Positions 1-11,469 of a stretch of DNA of 64,000 nt are shown here, piece by piece. The first letter of the stretch is position 1. Each line of letters opens with the position of its first letter. Under the pieces are notes generated by a model, which worked only from the letters and a program-made list of their open reading frames with translations, was not told the origin of the DNA and did no database searches. Origin of the DNA: Thioclava sp. ES.031 (GTDB lineage: Bacteria > Pseudomonadota > Alphaproteobacteria > Rhodobacterales > Rhodobacteraceae). The stretch covers positions 2,056,001-2,120,000 of the forward strand of contig NZ_PDJO01000001.1 of NCBI RefSeq assembly GCF_002563775.1, written 5' to 3'. Made by a program: the position numbers and the translations under genes.

Positions 1-393
1 AGCGTCTCGGCACGCGGCGGCCTCGGCACCGTCAAACCCGGCAGCAATGATTACGTCTTCGCGGGCCTCGCCGGACGGTGGGACGTCAGCCCGCGCACGA
101 CGCTGACCGCAGACCTTTCCGTCGTAGATATCTCCGAACTCGCCTTCAGCGCCCGCGAGACCACCGCCGCGCTCGGCATGCGCCACCGGCTGGGCGACGG
201 CCCCACGACGCTCTTCACCCGCATCGAGCGCGCCCATTTCACCGGCCGCCCTGACAGCCGCGACGAGACCCGTCTCGCCCTCGGCCTCACGCTGCGCTTC
301 GGCCCGCGCGGCCACGGCGTGCGCAACCAGAGCTTCGCGCCGATCCGCCCGCTCGACGGACTGTTTGCGCGCGGCACCTTCGCGCTGGACTGA
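1..393 (+). CDS. C-terminal part of a probable outer-membrane beta-barrel or autotransporter-like protein (5' end outside window)
   Basis: The reading frame is open from the first base to a TGA at 391-393 and gives 130 residues. They alternate polar and hydrophobic residues in short strands (for example TRLALGLTLRFG near the end), with turns rich in Gly, Asp and Arg, as in outer-membrane beta-barrels. The last strand does not end in the usual terminal aromatic residue; a roughly 30-residue tail follows. No catalytic motif is visible and the family cannot be named from this fragment. trmFO starts 52 bases downstream in the same direction with no terminator between them. Confidence 0.6.
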   Translation, partial: SVSARGGLGTVKPGSNDYVFAGLAGRWDVSPRTTLTADLSVVDISELAFSARETTAALGMRHRLGDGPTTLFTRIERAHFTGRPDSRDETRLALGLTLRFGPRGHGVRNQSFAPIRPLDGLFARGTFALD

Positions 394-445
394 GCATCTG
401 CGATCGGCCTTCCCTTTTGCCGCTTTGACCACTACATGAGCGGCC

Positions 446-1795
446 ATGACAGAAGAACTCCATATCGTCGGCGGTGGCATGGCGGGCTCGGAAGCAGCCT
501 GGCAGGCGGCGAATGCCGGCATCCGCGTGGTGCTGCACGAAATGCGGCCCAAGGTCGAAACCTTTGCGCACCAGACCGGCAACTATGCCGAGATGGTCTG
601 CTCGAACTCGTTCCGCTCGGACGATCACGAGCGCAATGCCGTGGGCCAGCTCCATTGGGAGATGGGCGCTGCGAACGGGCTGATCATGGATACGGCGCGG
701 CAGCATCGTCTGCCCGCAGGCGGTGCGCTGGCCGTTGACCGCGAGGCGTTTTCGCAATCCGTGACCGAGGCGCTGCGCGCCCATGAAAATATTTCCTTTA
801 CCGAGGAAGAAGTTACGGAGCTTCCTTCAAGTGGAAAGTGGGTCTTCGCGACCGGCCCGCTGACCTCGGAAAACCTTGGCAAAGCGATCCTGCAAGCCAC
901 CGGCGAAGAGCGTCTGGCCTTCTTCGACGCCATCGCGCCCATCGTCTATGCCGACACGATCGACATGTCCGTCGCGTGGCGACAGTCGCGCTATGACAAG
1001 GGCGAGACCGAGGAAGAGCGCACGGCCTATATCAACTGCCCGATGACGAAGGACGAATATGAGGCCTTCATCGACGCGCTGCTCGAGGCCGACAAGACCG
1101 AGTTCCACGAGGGCGAAACCGCGGGCTATTTCGACGGCTGCCTGCCGATCGAGGTGATGGCCGAACGCGGTCGCGAAACCCTGCGCCACGGGCCGATGAA
1201 GCCGGTCGGTCTGACCAACGAGCACGACCCGCAAACCAAGGCCTGGGCCGTGGTGCAGCTGCGCCGCGACAACGCGCTCGGCACGCTCTACAATATCGTG
1301 GGCTTCCAAACGAAGATGAAGTATGGCGCGCAAGCCGCTGTTTTCCGAATGATTCCGGGGCTGCAGGACGCGAAGTTCGCGCGTCTCGGCGGCATTCACC
1401 GGAACACGTTCATCAACTCGCCGACGCTGCTCGATGCGCAGATGCGACTGAAATCGCACCCGAACCTGCGCTTCGCCGGCCAGATAACCGGCGTGGAAGG
1501 CTATGTCGAGAGCGCCGCGATGGGGCTGCTGGCCGGTCGTATGGCTGCTGCCGAACTTCAAGGCCGCGAACTGCCGCCGCCGGGACCCGAAACCGCGATG
1601 GGGGCGTTGATCACCCACATCACCGGCGGGGCCGAGGCCAAGACTTTCCAACCGATGAACGTCAATTTCGGGCTCTTTCCGCCGATCGAAGCCAAGGGCG
1701 GGCGGCGTGGCCGCAAAGACCGCTACAAGGCCTATACCGATCGCGCCAAGACGGTCTTCGGCGACTGGCTGGCGCAGCAAGGAGAGACTGTTTGA
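446..1795 (+). CDS. trmFO: Methylenetetrahydrofolate-tRNA-(uracil-54-C5)-methyltransferase TrmFO
   Basis: This is a flavoenzyme that makes ribothymidine at position 54 of tRNA, using methylene-THF as carbon donor and FADH2 as reductant. At 449 residues it has the family's usual length. It begins with an FAD-binding glycine motif ([14 protein letters not shown], residues 7-20), followed by the family-typical [11 protein letters not shown] segment. The C-terminal part has the NVNFGLFPP motif and a basic tail ([13 protein letters not shown]). The ribosome-binding site is weak. The next gene overlaps it by four bases, so the two are translationally linked. The family belongs to bacteria that use the folate route rather than SAM-dependent TrmA. 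Confidence 0.95.
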   Translation: MTEELHIVGGGMAGSEAAWQAANAGIRVVLHEMRPKVETFAHQTGNYAEMVCSNSFRSDDHERNAVGQLHWEMGAANGLIMDTARQHRLPAGGALAVDREAFSQSVTEALRAHENISFTEEEVTELPSSGKWVFATGPLTSENLGKAILQATGEERLAFFDAIAPIVYADTIDMSVAWRQSRYDKGETEEERTAYINCPMTKDEYEAFIDALLEADKTEFHEGETAGYFDGCLPIEVMAERGRETLRHGPMKPVGLTNEHDPQTKAWAVVQLRRDNALGTLYNIVGFQTKMKYGAQAAVFRMIPGLQDAKFARLGGIHRNTFINSPTLLDAQMRLKSHPNLRFAGQITGVEGYVESAAMGLLAGRMAAAELQGRELPPPGPETAMGALITHITGGAEAKTFQPMNVNFGLFPPIEAKGGRRGRKDRYKAYTDRAKTVFGDWLAQQGETV

Positions 1796-1986
1796 ACTAC
1801 GTTCTGGCCCTGTTCCTGCCGCCGCTCTCGATCCTGCTGATCGGGCGCATCTTCCTTGCGATCCTCGTCTTCGTGATTTGGATTCCGGCGATAATCTTCT
1901 CGGGCGGGCTGACGCATCCGATGTTCATCCTGCTCGCCTGGATCCTGATCTATCAGGCGCATGCGGATCGCCGCGCGGGCAGCTGA
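1792..1986 (+). CDS. Small two-helix membrane protein, YqaE/Pmp3 (UPF0057)-like
   Basis: This 64-residue protein is nearly all membrane: two hydrophobic helices (about residues 3-20 and 22-37) and a third hydrophobic stretch (46-56), ending in a short polar tail. Length, helix layout and small glycine-containing turns resemble the Pmp3/YqaE family of small stress-associated membrane proteins; the family assignment is tentative. The start is TTG, overlapping the trmFO stop as TTGA, with an AAGGAGAG ribosome-binding site inside the end of trmFO. It is therefore probably translated by coupling. Confidence 0.7.
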   Translation: MNYVLALFLPPLSILLIGRIFLAILVFVIWIPAIIFSGGLTHPMFILLAWILIYQAHADRRAGS

Positions 1987-2007
1987 TTTGGCGGGGTGCG
2001 CGCGTCA

Positions 2008-2856
2008 ATGATCACACGCTTCGCCCCCTCGCCAACGGGCCCGCTGCATCTGGGCCATGCCTATAGCGCGATCTTCGCGCATGACATGGCGCGCAAGGCG
2101 GGCGGCCAGTTCCTGCTGCGGATCGAAGATATCGACCAAAGCCGCGCGCGGCCGCACTGGGAAGAGCAGATCTACGACGATCTGCGCTGGCTTGGACTGA
2201 CTTGGGACGGGCCGGTTCTGCGCCAGTCCGACCGCTTGAACATCTATCGCGAAACCCTTGAAAGACTTTGGGAAATAGACCTTCTCTTTGCCTGCACCTG
2301 CACGCGGCGCGACATCGAGGCGGCAGCCTCCGCACCGCAGGAAGGCGTGCAATATGGGCCCGACGGTCTGATCTATCCCGGCACCTGCCGCGCGCGCGGC
2401 GCGCGCCGCCCCGGTGCCCCGCTGCCGGACAGCGCGCTGCGCCTGAACATGACGCGCGCCGCCCGCGATATCCGTTTCGAGGAAATCTGCGAGCTGCACA
2501 AAGGCACGCATAACGTCTCCCGCGCCGATCTGATCGACAAGGTGGGCGATGTCGTGCTGGCGCGGCGCGATATGGGCACGTCCTATCACCTCGCCGTGGT
2601 GCTCGACGATGCCGCGCAGGGCATCACCCATGTCACCCGCGGCGCCGACCTGTTCGACGCCACGCAGATCCATGTGCTGCTTCAATCTCTACTTGAACTT
2701 CCCACGCCAACCTATTGTCATCACGACCTAATCCGTGACGAGAATGGCAAGCGCCTCGCCAAGCGCGACGACGCCCGCGCCATCGCGAAATACCGCGAGG
2801 ACGGGGCAAGCCCCGACGACATTCGTCGCATGGTCGGGCTGCCCGCTTCTTCTTGA
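2008..2856 (+). CDS. gluQ: Glutamyl-Q tRNA(Asp) synthetase GluQ
   Basis: This is a paralogue of the glutamyl-tRNA synthetase catalytic domain that attaches glutamate to queuosine in the anticodon of tRNA(Asp). It has 282 residues and lacks the anticodon-binding domain of GltX, as expected. The N-terminus has the class I signature FAPSPTGPLHLGHAYSA. A zinc site lies in the FACTCTRRD...YPGTCRARG region. The KMSKS equivalent is KRLAKRDDA near the C-terminus. ATG at 2008 is preferred; an in-frame GTG at 1996 would add four residues. With trmFO and mnmA nearby, this end of the window is rich in tRNA modification genes, though they are not one operon. Confidence 0.93.
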   Translation: MITRFAPSPTGPLHLGHAYSAIFAHDMARKAGGQFLLRIEDIDQSRARPHWEEQIYDDLRWLGLTWDGPVLRQSDRLNIYRETLERLWEIDLLFACTCTRRDIEAAASAPQEGVQYGPDGLIYPGTCRARGARRPGAPLPDSALRLNMTRAARDIRFEEICELHKGTHNVSRADLIDKVGDVVLARRDMGTSYHLAVVLDDAAQGITHVTRGADLFDATQIHVLLQSLLELPTPTYCHHDLIRDENGKRLAKRDDARAIAKYREDGASPDDIRRMVGLPASS

Positions 2857-2884
2857 CGAAAGTATCCTCCCCGAAGGGCCGGTC

Positions 2885-3247
2885 TCAGTCTTCCATCGGT
2901 TTGAGAATTTCGACCTCTTCGCCATCGCGGATCGCGGTGTAGAAGCACGACCGGCGATTGGTGTGGCAAGCCGGGCCTTCCTGCTCGACCAGCACGAGAA
3001 GCGCATCGCGGTCGCAATCGACCCGCATCTCGCGCAGGCGCTGCACATGGCCCGAGGTCTCGCCCTTCACCCAGAACGATTTCCGCGAGCGCGACCAATA
3101 GGTTACGCGCCCTGTTTCAAGTGTCTTTGCGACGCTTTCCGCGTTCATCCATGCCATCATCAGGATATCGCCCGAGAGCGCATCCTGCGCGATCGCGGGG
3201 ATCAAACCGTTGGCGTCATAGGTCAAGCTGGCGGGATCGAATGGCAT
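2885..3247 (-). CDS. hisI: Phosphoribosyl-AMP cyclohydrolase HisI
   Basis: Histidine biosynthesis enzyme that opens the adenine ring of phosphoribosyl-AMP. It has 120 residues, typical for a stand-alone HisI without a fused HisE domain. Recognisable segments are MMAWMNAESV, TYWSRSRKSFWVKGETSGH and the metal-binding DCDRDALL...GPACHTNRRSCFY with its conserved cysteines. GGAAGGAAAG precedes the ATG. It is transcribed divergently from the iron-sulfur scaffold gene with 61 bases between starts. Confidence 0.95.
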   Translation of the reverse strand: MPFDPASLTYDANGLIPAIAQDALSGDILMMAWMNAESVAKTLETGRVTYWSRSRKSFWVKGETSGHVQRLREMRVDCDRDALLVLVEQEGPACHTNRRSCFYTAIRDGEEVEILKPMED

Positions 3248-3308
3248 CGGCTCTTTCCTTCCTGTGGCTCAGGTCCTATCTACGCCGGACGGGCCGAAGG
3301 GGAAAGAG

Positions 3309-3737
3309 ATGAGCGACACCGATCTGATCAAGCTCTATTCGCAGCGTATTCTGGCGCTTGCCGCCGATATGCCGGGCACCGATCCGCTGCCCGAGCCCGA
3401 TGTGACCGTGCGCAAGCGCGCGCCGCTGTGCGGCTCCACGGTCGAGGTTTCGCTGACCTGCACGGACGGCCGCGTGACCGGCTATAGCCAGAACGTGCAT
3501 GCCTGCGCGCTGGGTCAGGCCTCGGCTGCGATCTTCGGGGCGCAGGCCGTGGGCCGCACGCGTGACGAAGTCGCAAAGCTGCGCGATCAGCTCGCCGAGA
3601 TGCTCAAGGGCGGCCCCGTCCCCGATGCGCCTTTCGGCGAATATGAGGTGCTGCAAGCCGCGCGCGACTACCCCAACCGGCATGGCTCGATCCTGCTCGC
3701 TCCCGAGGCGACGCTCGAAGCGCTCGAGCAGTGCTGA
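3309..3737 (+). CDS. Iron-sulfur cluster assembly scaffold protein, NifU-N/IscU-like
   Basis: The 142-residue protein fits the NifU N-terminal (IscU-type) scaffold family, on which Fe-S clusters are built before transfer. Two of the three usual cluster cysteines are recognisable, in APLCGSTVEV (about residue 39) and HACALGQASA (about 64). At the position of the third, where IscU has His-Cys-Ser, this protein reads NRHGSILL, so the cysteine appears replaced by glycine. The next cysteine is the last residue (EQC), possibly a substitute ligand. The ATG at 3309 follows GGGGAAAG. A role in Fe-S assembly is inferred from family only. Confidence 0.8.
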   Translation: MSDTDLIKLYSQRILALAADMPGTDPLPEPDVTVRKRAPLCGSTVEVSLTCTDGRVTGYSQNVHACALGQASAAIFGAQAVGRTRDEVAKLRDQLAEMLKGGPVPDAPFGEYEVLQAARDYPNRHGSILLAPEATLEALEQC

Positions 3738-3760
3738 GCCGCTAACCCCTCTCACTCTCA

Positions 3761-3796
3761 AAATAAAAAAAGCCGCCACTCGAAAGAGCGGCGGCT
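3761..3796 (-). terminator. Intrinsic terminator of the 40-residue membrane protein unit
   Basis: On the minus strand AGCCGCC (3796-3790) pairs with GGCGGCT (3777-3771); the stem can extend by CT/AG around a GAAA-like loop. It is followed by a run of T broken by one A (3770-3761). It lies downstream of the small gene at 3906-4028. It also faces the end of the plus-strand iron-sulfur scaffold gene. Confidence 0.85.
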
Positions 3797-3905
3797 GAAG
3801 TTGCGCTTTACGGACAGGCGGGCCTGGGGGACAGGCGAAGCCGCAGGTTTGGGACAGGTGCGGCAGCCAAAAAGCGCGAGGCAGTAACGATGAGACAGGT
3901 CGGGC
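3797..3905 (-). other. 3' untranslated segment with four repeated CCTGTC motifs
   Basis: Between the stop of the 40-residue gene and its terminator, the minus strand carries CCTGTC four times (plus-strand GACAGG at 3813-3818, 3830-3835, 3853-3858 and 3894-3899). Three are followed by C-rich sequence. No convincing reading frame uses this stretch. The repeats could be single-stranded C/U-rich sites for pairing or protein binding, or chance in GC-rich DNA. Confidence 0.4.
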
Positions 3906-4028
3906 TTAGAGGAGCCCCGGCAGCCAAAGCGCCATGATGAAGCTTGCGCAAAGCGCGATGCCCCCCACGGCGTCGGCCAGCAACGTGCTGTGATTGCGGT
4001 CGAGAAGTTCCTTGATTTCCTTGGCCAT
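3906..4028 (-). CDS. 40-residue single-pass membrane protein, probably SOS (LexA)-controlled
   Basis: ATG at 4028 is preceded by a strong GGAGG and the frame runs to TAA at 3908-3906. The product has a short charged N-terminus (MAKEIKELLDRNHS) and one hydrophobic helix over residues 16-40 ending WLPGLL; it would sit in the inner membrane with the N-terminus probably in the cytoplasm. No enzymatic motif is present. The gene is a complete unit: two perfect GAAC-N7-GAAC boxes and one near-match upstream, its own terminator downstream, and recG on the other side. SOS-induced membrane peptides of similar size are known, such as the division inhibitor SidA (29 aa) of Caulobacter and the toxin TisB (29 aa) of E. 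coli. No homology to either is claimed. The gene model is well supported; the function is unknown. Confidence 0.8.
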   Translation of the reverse strand: MAKEIKELLDRNHSTLLADAVGGIALCASFIMALWLPGLL

Positions 4029-4048
4029 CTGGCACCTCCATTCCCTAT

Positions 4049-4063
4049 GTTGCTACTTTGTTC
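4049..4063 (+). promoter_or_regulatory. Degenerate LexA box near the start of the 40-residue gene
   Basis: GTTG-N7-GTTC, one mismatch from the GTTC-N7-GTTC form of the alphaproteobacterial LexA motif. It lies 21-35 bases upstream of the ATG at 4028, where a repressor would overlap the promoter. It is weaker evidence than the two perfect boxes. Confidence 0.45.
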
Positions 4064-4086
4064 TCACAACTGACGCCGCGTGTAAA

Positions 4087-4101
4087 GAACTTTTTAGGAA
4101 C
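4087..4101. promoter_or_regulatory. Perfect SOS (LexA) box GAAC-N7-GAAC, proximal copy
   Basis: GAAC at 4087-4090, seven bases (TTTTTAG), then GAAC at 4098-4101. The direct repeat with exactly seven bases between halves is the LexA operator described for Rhodobacter and other alphaproteobacteria. It lies 59-73 bases upstream of the start of the 40-residue gene. No gene starts on the plus strand here. Confidence 0.8.
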
Positions 4102-4119
4102 ATTTGAGAACACTGGGGA

Positions 4120-4134
4120 GAACGTGAGTCGAAC
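4120..4134. promoter_or_regulatory. Perfect SOS (LexA) box GAAC-N7-GAAC, distal copy
   Basis: GAAC at 4120-4123, seven bases (GTGAGTC), then GAAC at 4131-4134. It is 33 bp (about three helical turns) from the proximal box, so both lie on one DNA face. A lone GAAC (4108-4111) sits between them. The box ends five bases beyond the recG stop codon. Confidence 0.8.
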
Positions 4135-4139
4135 GGGGC

Positions 4140-8422
<4,283 letters not shown>

Positions 8423-8440
8423 TCATCGGCTTTCGGGACG

Positions 8441-9154
8441 TCAGGCACCCATCGCGATACGCCGCTCCAACTCGGACGGGTCGGGATCGCGCAGCACATA
8501 GCCGCGGCCCCAGACGGTTTCGATGTAATTCTCACCCTCGGTGGCATCGGCGAGCTTCTTGCGTAGTTTGCAGATGAAGACGTCGATGATCTTCAATTCG
8601 GGCTCATCCATGCCGCCATAGAGGTGGTTGAGGAACATCTCCTTCGTCAGGGTCGTGCCCTTCCGGAGGCTGAGCAGTTCGAGCATCTGATATTCCTTGC
8701 CGGTCAGATGCACCGGCTTGCCATCGACCTCGACCGTCTTCGCATCGAGATTGACCGAGATCTTGCCGGTGCGGATGATCGACTGGGCATGGCCTTTGGA
8801 GCGGCGGATGATCGCGTGAATGCGCGCCACCAGCTCCTCGCGATGAAACGGTTTGGTCATGTAGTCATCGGCGCCGAAGCCGAATCCCTTGATCTTGTTC
8901 TCGGTGTCGTCCGCGCCGGTGAGAATCAGGATCGGCGTGTCGATCTTGGCCAGACGCAATTGCCGCAGCACCTCGTGCCCGTTCATATCGGGAAGATTGA
9001 GGTCAAGAAGGATCAGATCGTAATCGTAGAGCTTCGCGAGATCGATTCCCTCCTCCCCCAGATCGGTGCAGTAGACGTTGAGATTCGCGTGCGTCAGCAT
9101 CAATTCGATGCTGCGCGACGTCGTCGGGTCGTCTTCCACCAATAAAATCCGCAT
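8441..9154 (-). CDS. ctrA: Cell-cycle response regulator CtrA
   Basis: OmpR-class response regulator, 237 residues: receiver domain with the acidic pair EDD at residues 7-9, phospho-acceptor Asp51 (LLDLNLP) and Lys in MTKPF, then a winged-helix DNA-binding domain ([27 protein letters not shown]). Asp51 matches the phosphorylated residue of Caulobacter CtrA. In Rhodobacteraceae CtrA governs motility, gene-transfer-agent and cell-cycle-linked genes and is usually not essential. sciP lies directly upstream in the same direction. The 95-base gap between them contains a CtrA-type TTAACCAT, so autoregulation is plausible. Confidence 0.97.
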   Translation of the reverse strand: MRILLVEDDPTTSRSIELMLTHANLNVYCTDLGEEGIDLAKLYDYDLILLDLNLPDMNGHEVLRQLRLAKIDTPILILTGADDTENKIKGFGFGADDYMTKPFHREELVARIHAIIRRSKGHAQSIIRTGKISVNLDAKTVEVDGKPVHLTGKEYQMLELLSLRKGTTLTKEMFLNHLYGGMDEPELKIIDVFICKLRKKLADATEGENYIETVWGRGYVLRDPDPSELERRIAMGA

Positions 9155-9203
9155 CCTGGGTTCTCCGCATTAATCCCTCGATCGGGGTCGAGACTTACAC
9201 CAA

Positions 9204-9211
9204 ATGGTTAA
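9204..9211 (-). promoter_or_regulatory. CtrA-type half-site TTAACCAT upstream of ctrA
   Basis: On the minus strand the sequence is TTAACCAT, 50-57 bases upstream of the ctrA ATG. The same TTAA read on the plus strand is followed after seven bases by TTGC, a degraded TTAA-N7-TTAA. It fits CtrA autoregulation; binding is not shown by sequence alone. Confidence 0.5.
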
Positions 9212-9249
9212 CACCGGGTTGCCTTGTCACGTTTCCGTTACGTTGCAAT

Positions 9250-9528
9250 CTAAAGTTGTTTCAACTTTTGGATCGCGGTGACTTTAAGGCCTTGAATCCC
9301 GTGCCTTTCGACGCCCTCGATCCAAAGATCCAATTCTTCGTCAGAGAGCGCGTAACGCTCCAGAACCTCGTCACGGGCGATCAACCCATGCGCGACCGCC
9401 TGCACGATCACCGCTTTCCGGCTCGCCACCCATCGTCGCGTTTTCGGAGAGGGCAGATCCGCGCGCGTCAGGATCGTGCCGTCGGCGAGGGTCACCGCGC
9501 GCGGACCATCGACTTTCTTGAGATACAT
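9250..9528 (-). CDS. sciP: SciP (DUF1153) small CtrA-inhibitor protein
   Basis: The 92-residue protein matches the DUF1153/SciP family. It begins MYLKKVDGPRAVTLADGTIL, has the SPKTRRWVASRKAVIVQAV segment, and continues with a helix-turn-helix (ARDEVLERYALSDEELDLWI). In Caulobacter SciP binds CtrA and blocks CtrA-activated transcription. Here it is immediately upstream of ctrA on the same strand, so regulator and antagonist may share transcripts. Confidence 0.9.
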   Translation of the reverse strand: MYLKKVDGPRAVTLADGTILTRADLPSPKTRRWVASRKAVIVQAVAHGLIARDEVLERYALSDEELDLWIEGVERHGIQGLKVTAIQKLKQL

Positions 9529-9659
9529 GGGCTCACCCCTTCAAGCTCTTCACGCCGGCCACACTGGCGCGCGGGCCCTTAACACTGCGTGAAACGCGGG
9601 GTTGAGAGTGGGTCGCATTTTCCTATATTGCTGCACGTCTCGTTAAAGGACGCTTCATC

Positions 9660-10796
9660 ATGCCCAAGGATCTGCCGCTCAATTCGCTCGGTTTCGCCAA
9701 ACCGCCCGCGGACACCCGCGTCGTCGTCGCCATGTCGGGCGGCGTCGATAGCTCGGTCGTGGCCGCCAAACTGGCCGAGGAAGGCTATGACGTGGTGGGC
9801 GTGACGCTGCAGCTTTACGACCATGGCGCGGCGCTGGCCAAGAAAGGCGCATGCTGCGCCGGGCAGGACATCCACGACGCGCGCCGCGTGGCCGAGGAGA
9901 TGGGCTTTCCGCATTACGTGCTCGATTACGAGAACACCTTCCGCGAGGCGGTGATCGACGAATTCGCGGACGCCTATCTTGGCGGCGCGACGCCGGTGCC
10001 CTGCATCCGCTGCAACGAGCGTGTGAAGTTCAAGGACCTGCTGGAGACGGCGAAGGATCTCGATGCCGATTGCATGGCGACGGGCCATTACATCCAGCGC
10101 AAGGACGGTGCGGCCGGACCCGAGCTGCATTGCGCAGCCGATGCGAACCGCGACCAGAGCTATTTCCTGTTCTCGACCACGCCAGAGCAGCTCGATTACC
10201 TGCGTTTCCCGCTGGGCCACCTGCCCTCGAAGGATGCGACGCGGGAGCTGGCGGCGAAATACGGGCTGGCGGTGGCCGACAAGCCCGACAGTCAGGATAT
10301 CTGCTTCGTGCCGAACGGGAATTACGCGAGCGTCATCGAGAAGCTGCGCCCCGGCGCAGCCGATCCCGGCGATATCGTGGATATGGAGGGCAATGTGCTC
10401 GGCCAGCATCGCGGCGTGATCCATTACACGATCGGCCAGCGGCGCGGGCTTGGCATCGGCGGGCTCGAAGATCCGCTCTATGTCGTGAAGCTCGATCCGG
10501 ACACCCGCCACGTCGTCGTCGGCCCGAAAGAGGCGCTCTCCACCCGCACCATCCCGGTGCGCGAGATCAACTGGCTGGGCGACGAGCCCTTCACCTCGCG
10601 CAAGGAATGGCATCTGAAGGTCAAGGTCCGCTCGACCCGCCCGCCGCGCGAAGCGATCATCCGACCGATCTCGGAGACCGAGGCCGAGGTCGAACTGGTC
10701 GTGCCGGAGGAAGGCGTCAGCCCGGGTCAGGCCTGCGTGTTCTACGCACCCGAAGACAGCCGCATCTTCGGCGGCGGCTGGATCTACAAGAAGTAA
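9660..10796 (+). CDS. mnmA: tRNA-specific 2-thiouridylase MnmA
   Basis: Adds sulfur at C2 of wobble uridine 34 in tRNAs for Lys, Glu and Gln, with ATP activation. The 378 residues contain the PP-loop SGGVDSSV (about residue 25) and the catalytic cysteine pair in TPVPCIRCN (about 118) and DSQDICFVP (about 217). The family-typical [18 protein letters not shown] follows, then a C-terminal barrel ending FGGGWI. The start has AAGGACG upstream. It is divergent from sciP; a weak hairpin without a T-run lies after its stop. Confidence 0.96.
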   Translation: MPKDLPLNSLGFAKPPADTRVVVAMSGGVDSSVVAAKLAEEGYDVVGVTLQLYDHGAALAKKGACCAGQDIHDARRVAEEMGFPHYVLDYENTFREAVIDEFADAYLGGATPVPCIRCNERVKFKDLLETAKDLDADCMATGHYIQRKDGAAGPELHCAADANRDQSYFLFSTTPEQLDYLRFPLGHLPSKDATRELAAKYGLAVADKPDSQDICFVPNGNYASVIEKLRPGAADPGDIVDMEGNVLGQHRGVIHYTIGQRRGLGIGGLEDPLYVVKLDPDTRHVVVGPKEALSTRTIPVREINWLGDEPFTSRKEWHLKVKVRSTRPPREAIIRPISETEAEVELVVPEEGVSPGQACVFYAPEDSRIFGGGWIYKK

Positions 10797-10926
10797 CGCC
10801 CGCAAACGGCCCTACAGACAGCACTGCGCGCGGCGAGCCCCTCAGGCTTGCCGCGCCTATCCATCCCTCGGATCACTCAGACCGGCACGTCGCTGAGGCT
10901 CACCCCATGCTTGCCGGCCCGAGTCG

Positions 10927-11298
10927 TCACTTTTTTCCGACCGCCTTGGCGAGCGCTTCGCCCTCTTCGGTGGCCGAGCGCACCGCGCGTTCCGCAATCC
11001 CCGTCATCGAGGTCGCGAGCTTCGTCATCTCGGCGGTGTAATCGCTGGCCGTGCGCTGCCAGAATTCGCCCCAGAGGCTCATCGCGCGCATCGGATCGGG
11101 CGTCTCCGCCAACTGGGTGACCATCTCCTGATCGCGCTCGAAGCGGGTCTTCAGAAACTCGAGCAACTCGATATTCTGCGCGATCATCGATTCCATCATC
11201 TTGAGCTGCGGTGCCATCACCGAGCTTACCGACCCCATATCAGGCACTGGCATACAGCCAGCCATGTTCATACCGGGTGCGGATTTCTTCTGTGCCAT
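10927..11298 (-). CDS. Phasin-family polyhydroxyalkanoate granule-associated protein
   Basis: The start is ATG at 11298 after GGGAGG, giving 123 residues; open sequence upstream has no support. A short Met/Pro-rich N-terminus is followed by one long amphipathic helical region (KMMESMIAQNIELLEFL, DPMRAMSLWGEFWQRT, a helix to the Ala/Lys-rich end), as in phasins that coat PHA granules. The PHA synthase gene lies 2.7 kb away. The assignment rests on helix pattern and the LWGEFWQR-type segment rather than a catalytic motif. Confidence 0.75.
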   Translation of the reverse strand: MAQKKSAPGMNMAGCMPVPDMGSVSSVMAPQLKMMESMIAQNIELLEFLKTRFERDQEMVTQLAETPDPMRAMSLWGEFWQRTASDYTAEMTKLATSMTGIAERAVRSATEEGEALAKAVGKK

Positions 11299-11469
11299 GT
11301 CAGCCTCCCTTGTGACTGGATGGCGCGAGCGTAGCATGGGTGCGGCGCACAGCGTTTGATTTGGAACAATCGCAGCGCGAAAAGCTTGGCTCAGGGCAAA
11401 TGCCGAAAATTTGGGCCGATAACCCGCGCCCGCGTATGCATTTCGAGCGTTAGCGTAAGTGAAGGACCG

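Noticed and set aside
3893..3901. GAGACAGGT half-palindrome matching the AcoR-like operator
   Set aside because: Only one arm; explained by the CCTGTC repeats of the 3' UTR.
10825..10860. Inverted repeat after mnmA (CGCGGCGAG with CTTGCCGCG)
   Set aside because: One mismatch and no T-run; kept out as a terminator.
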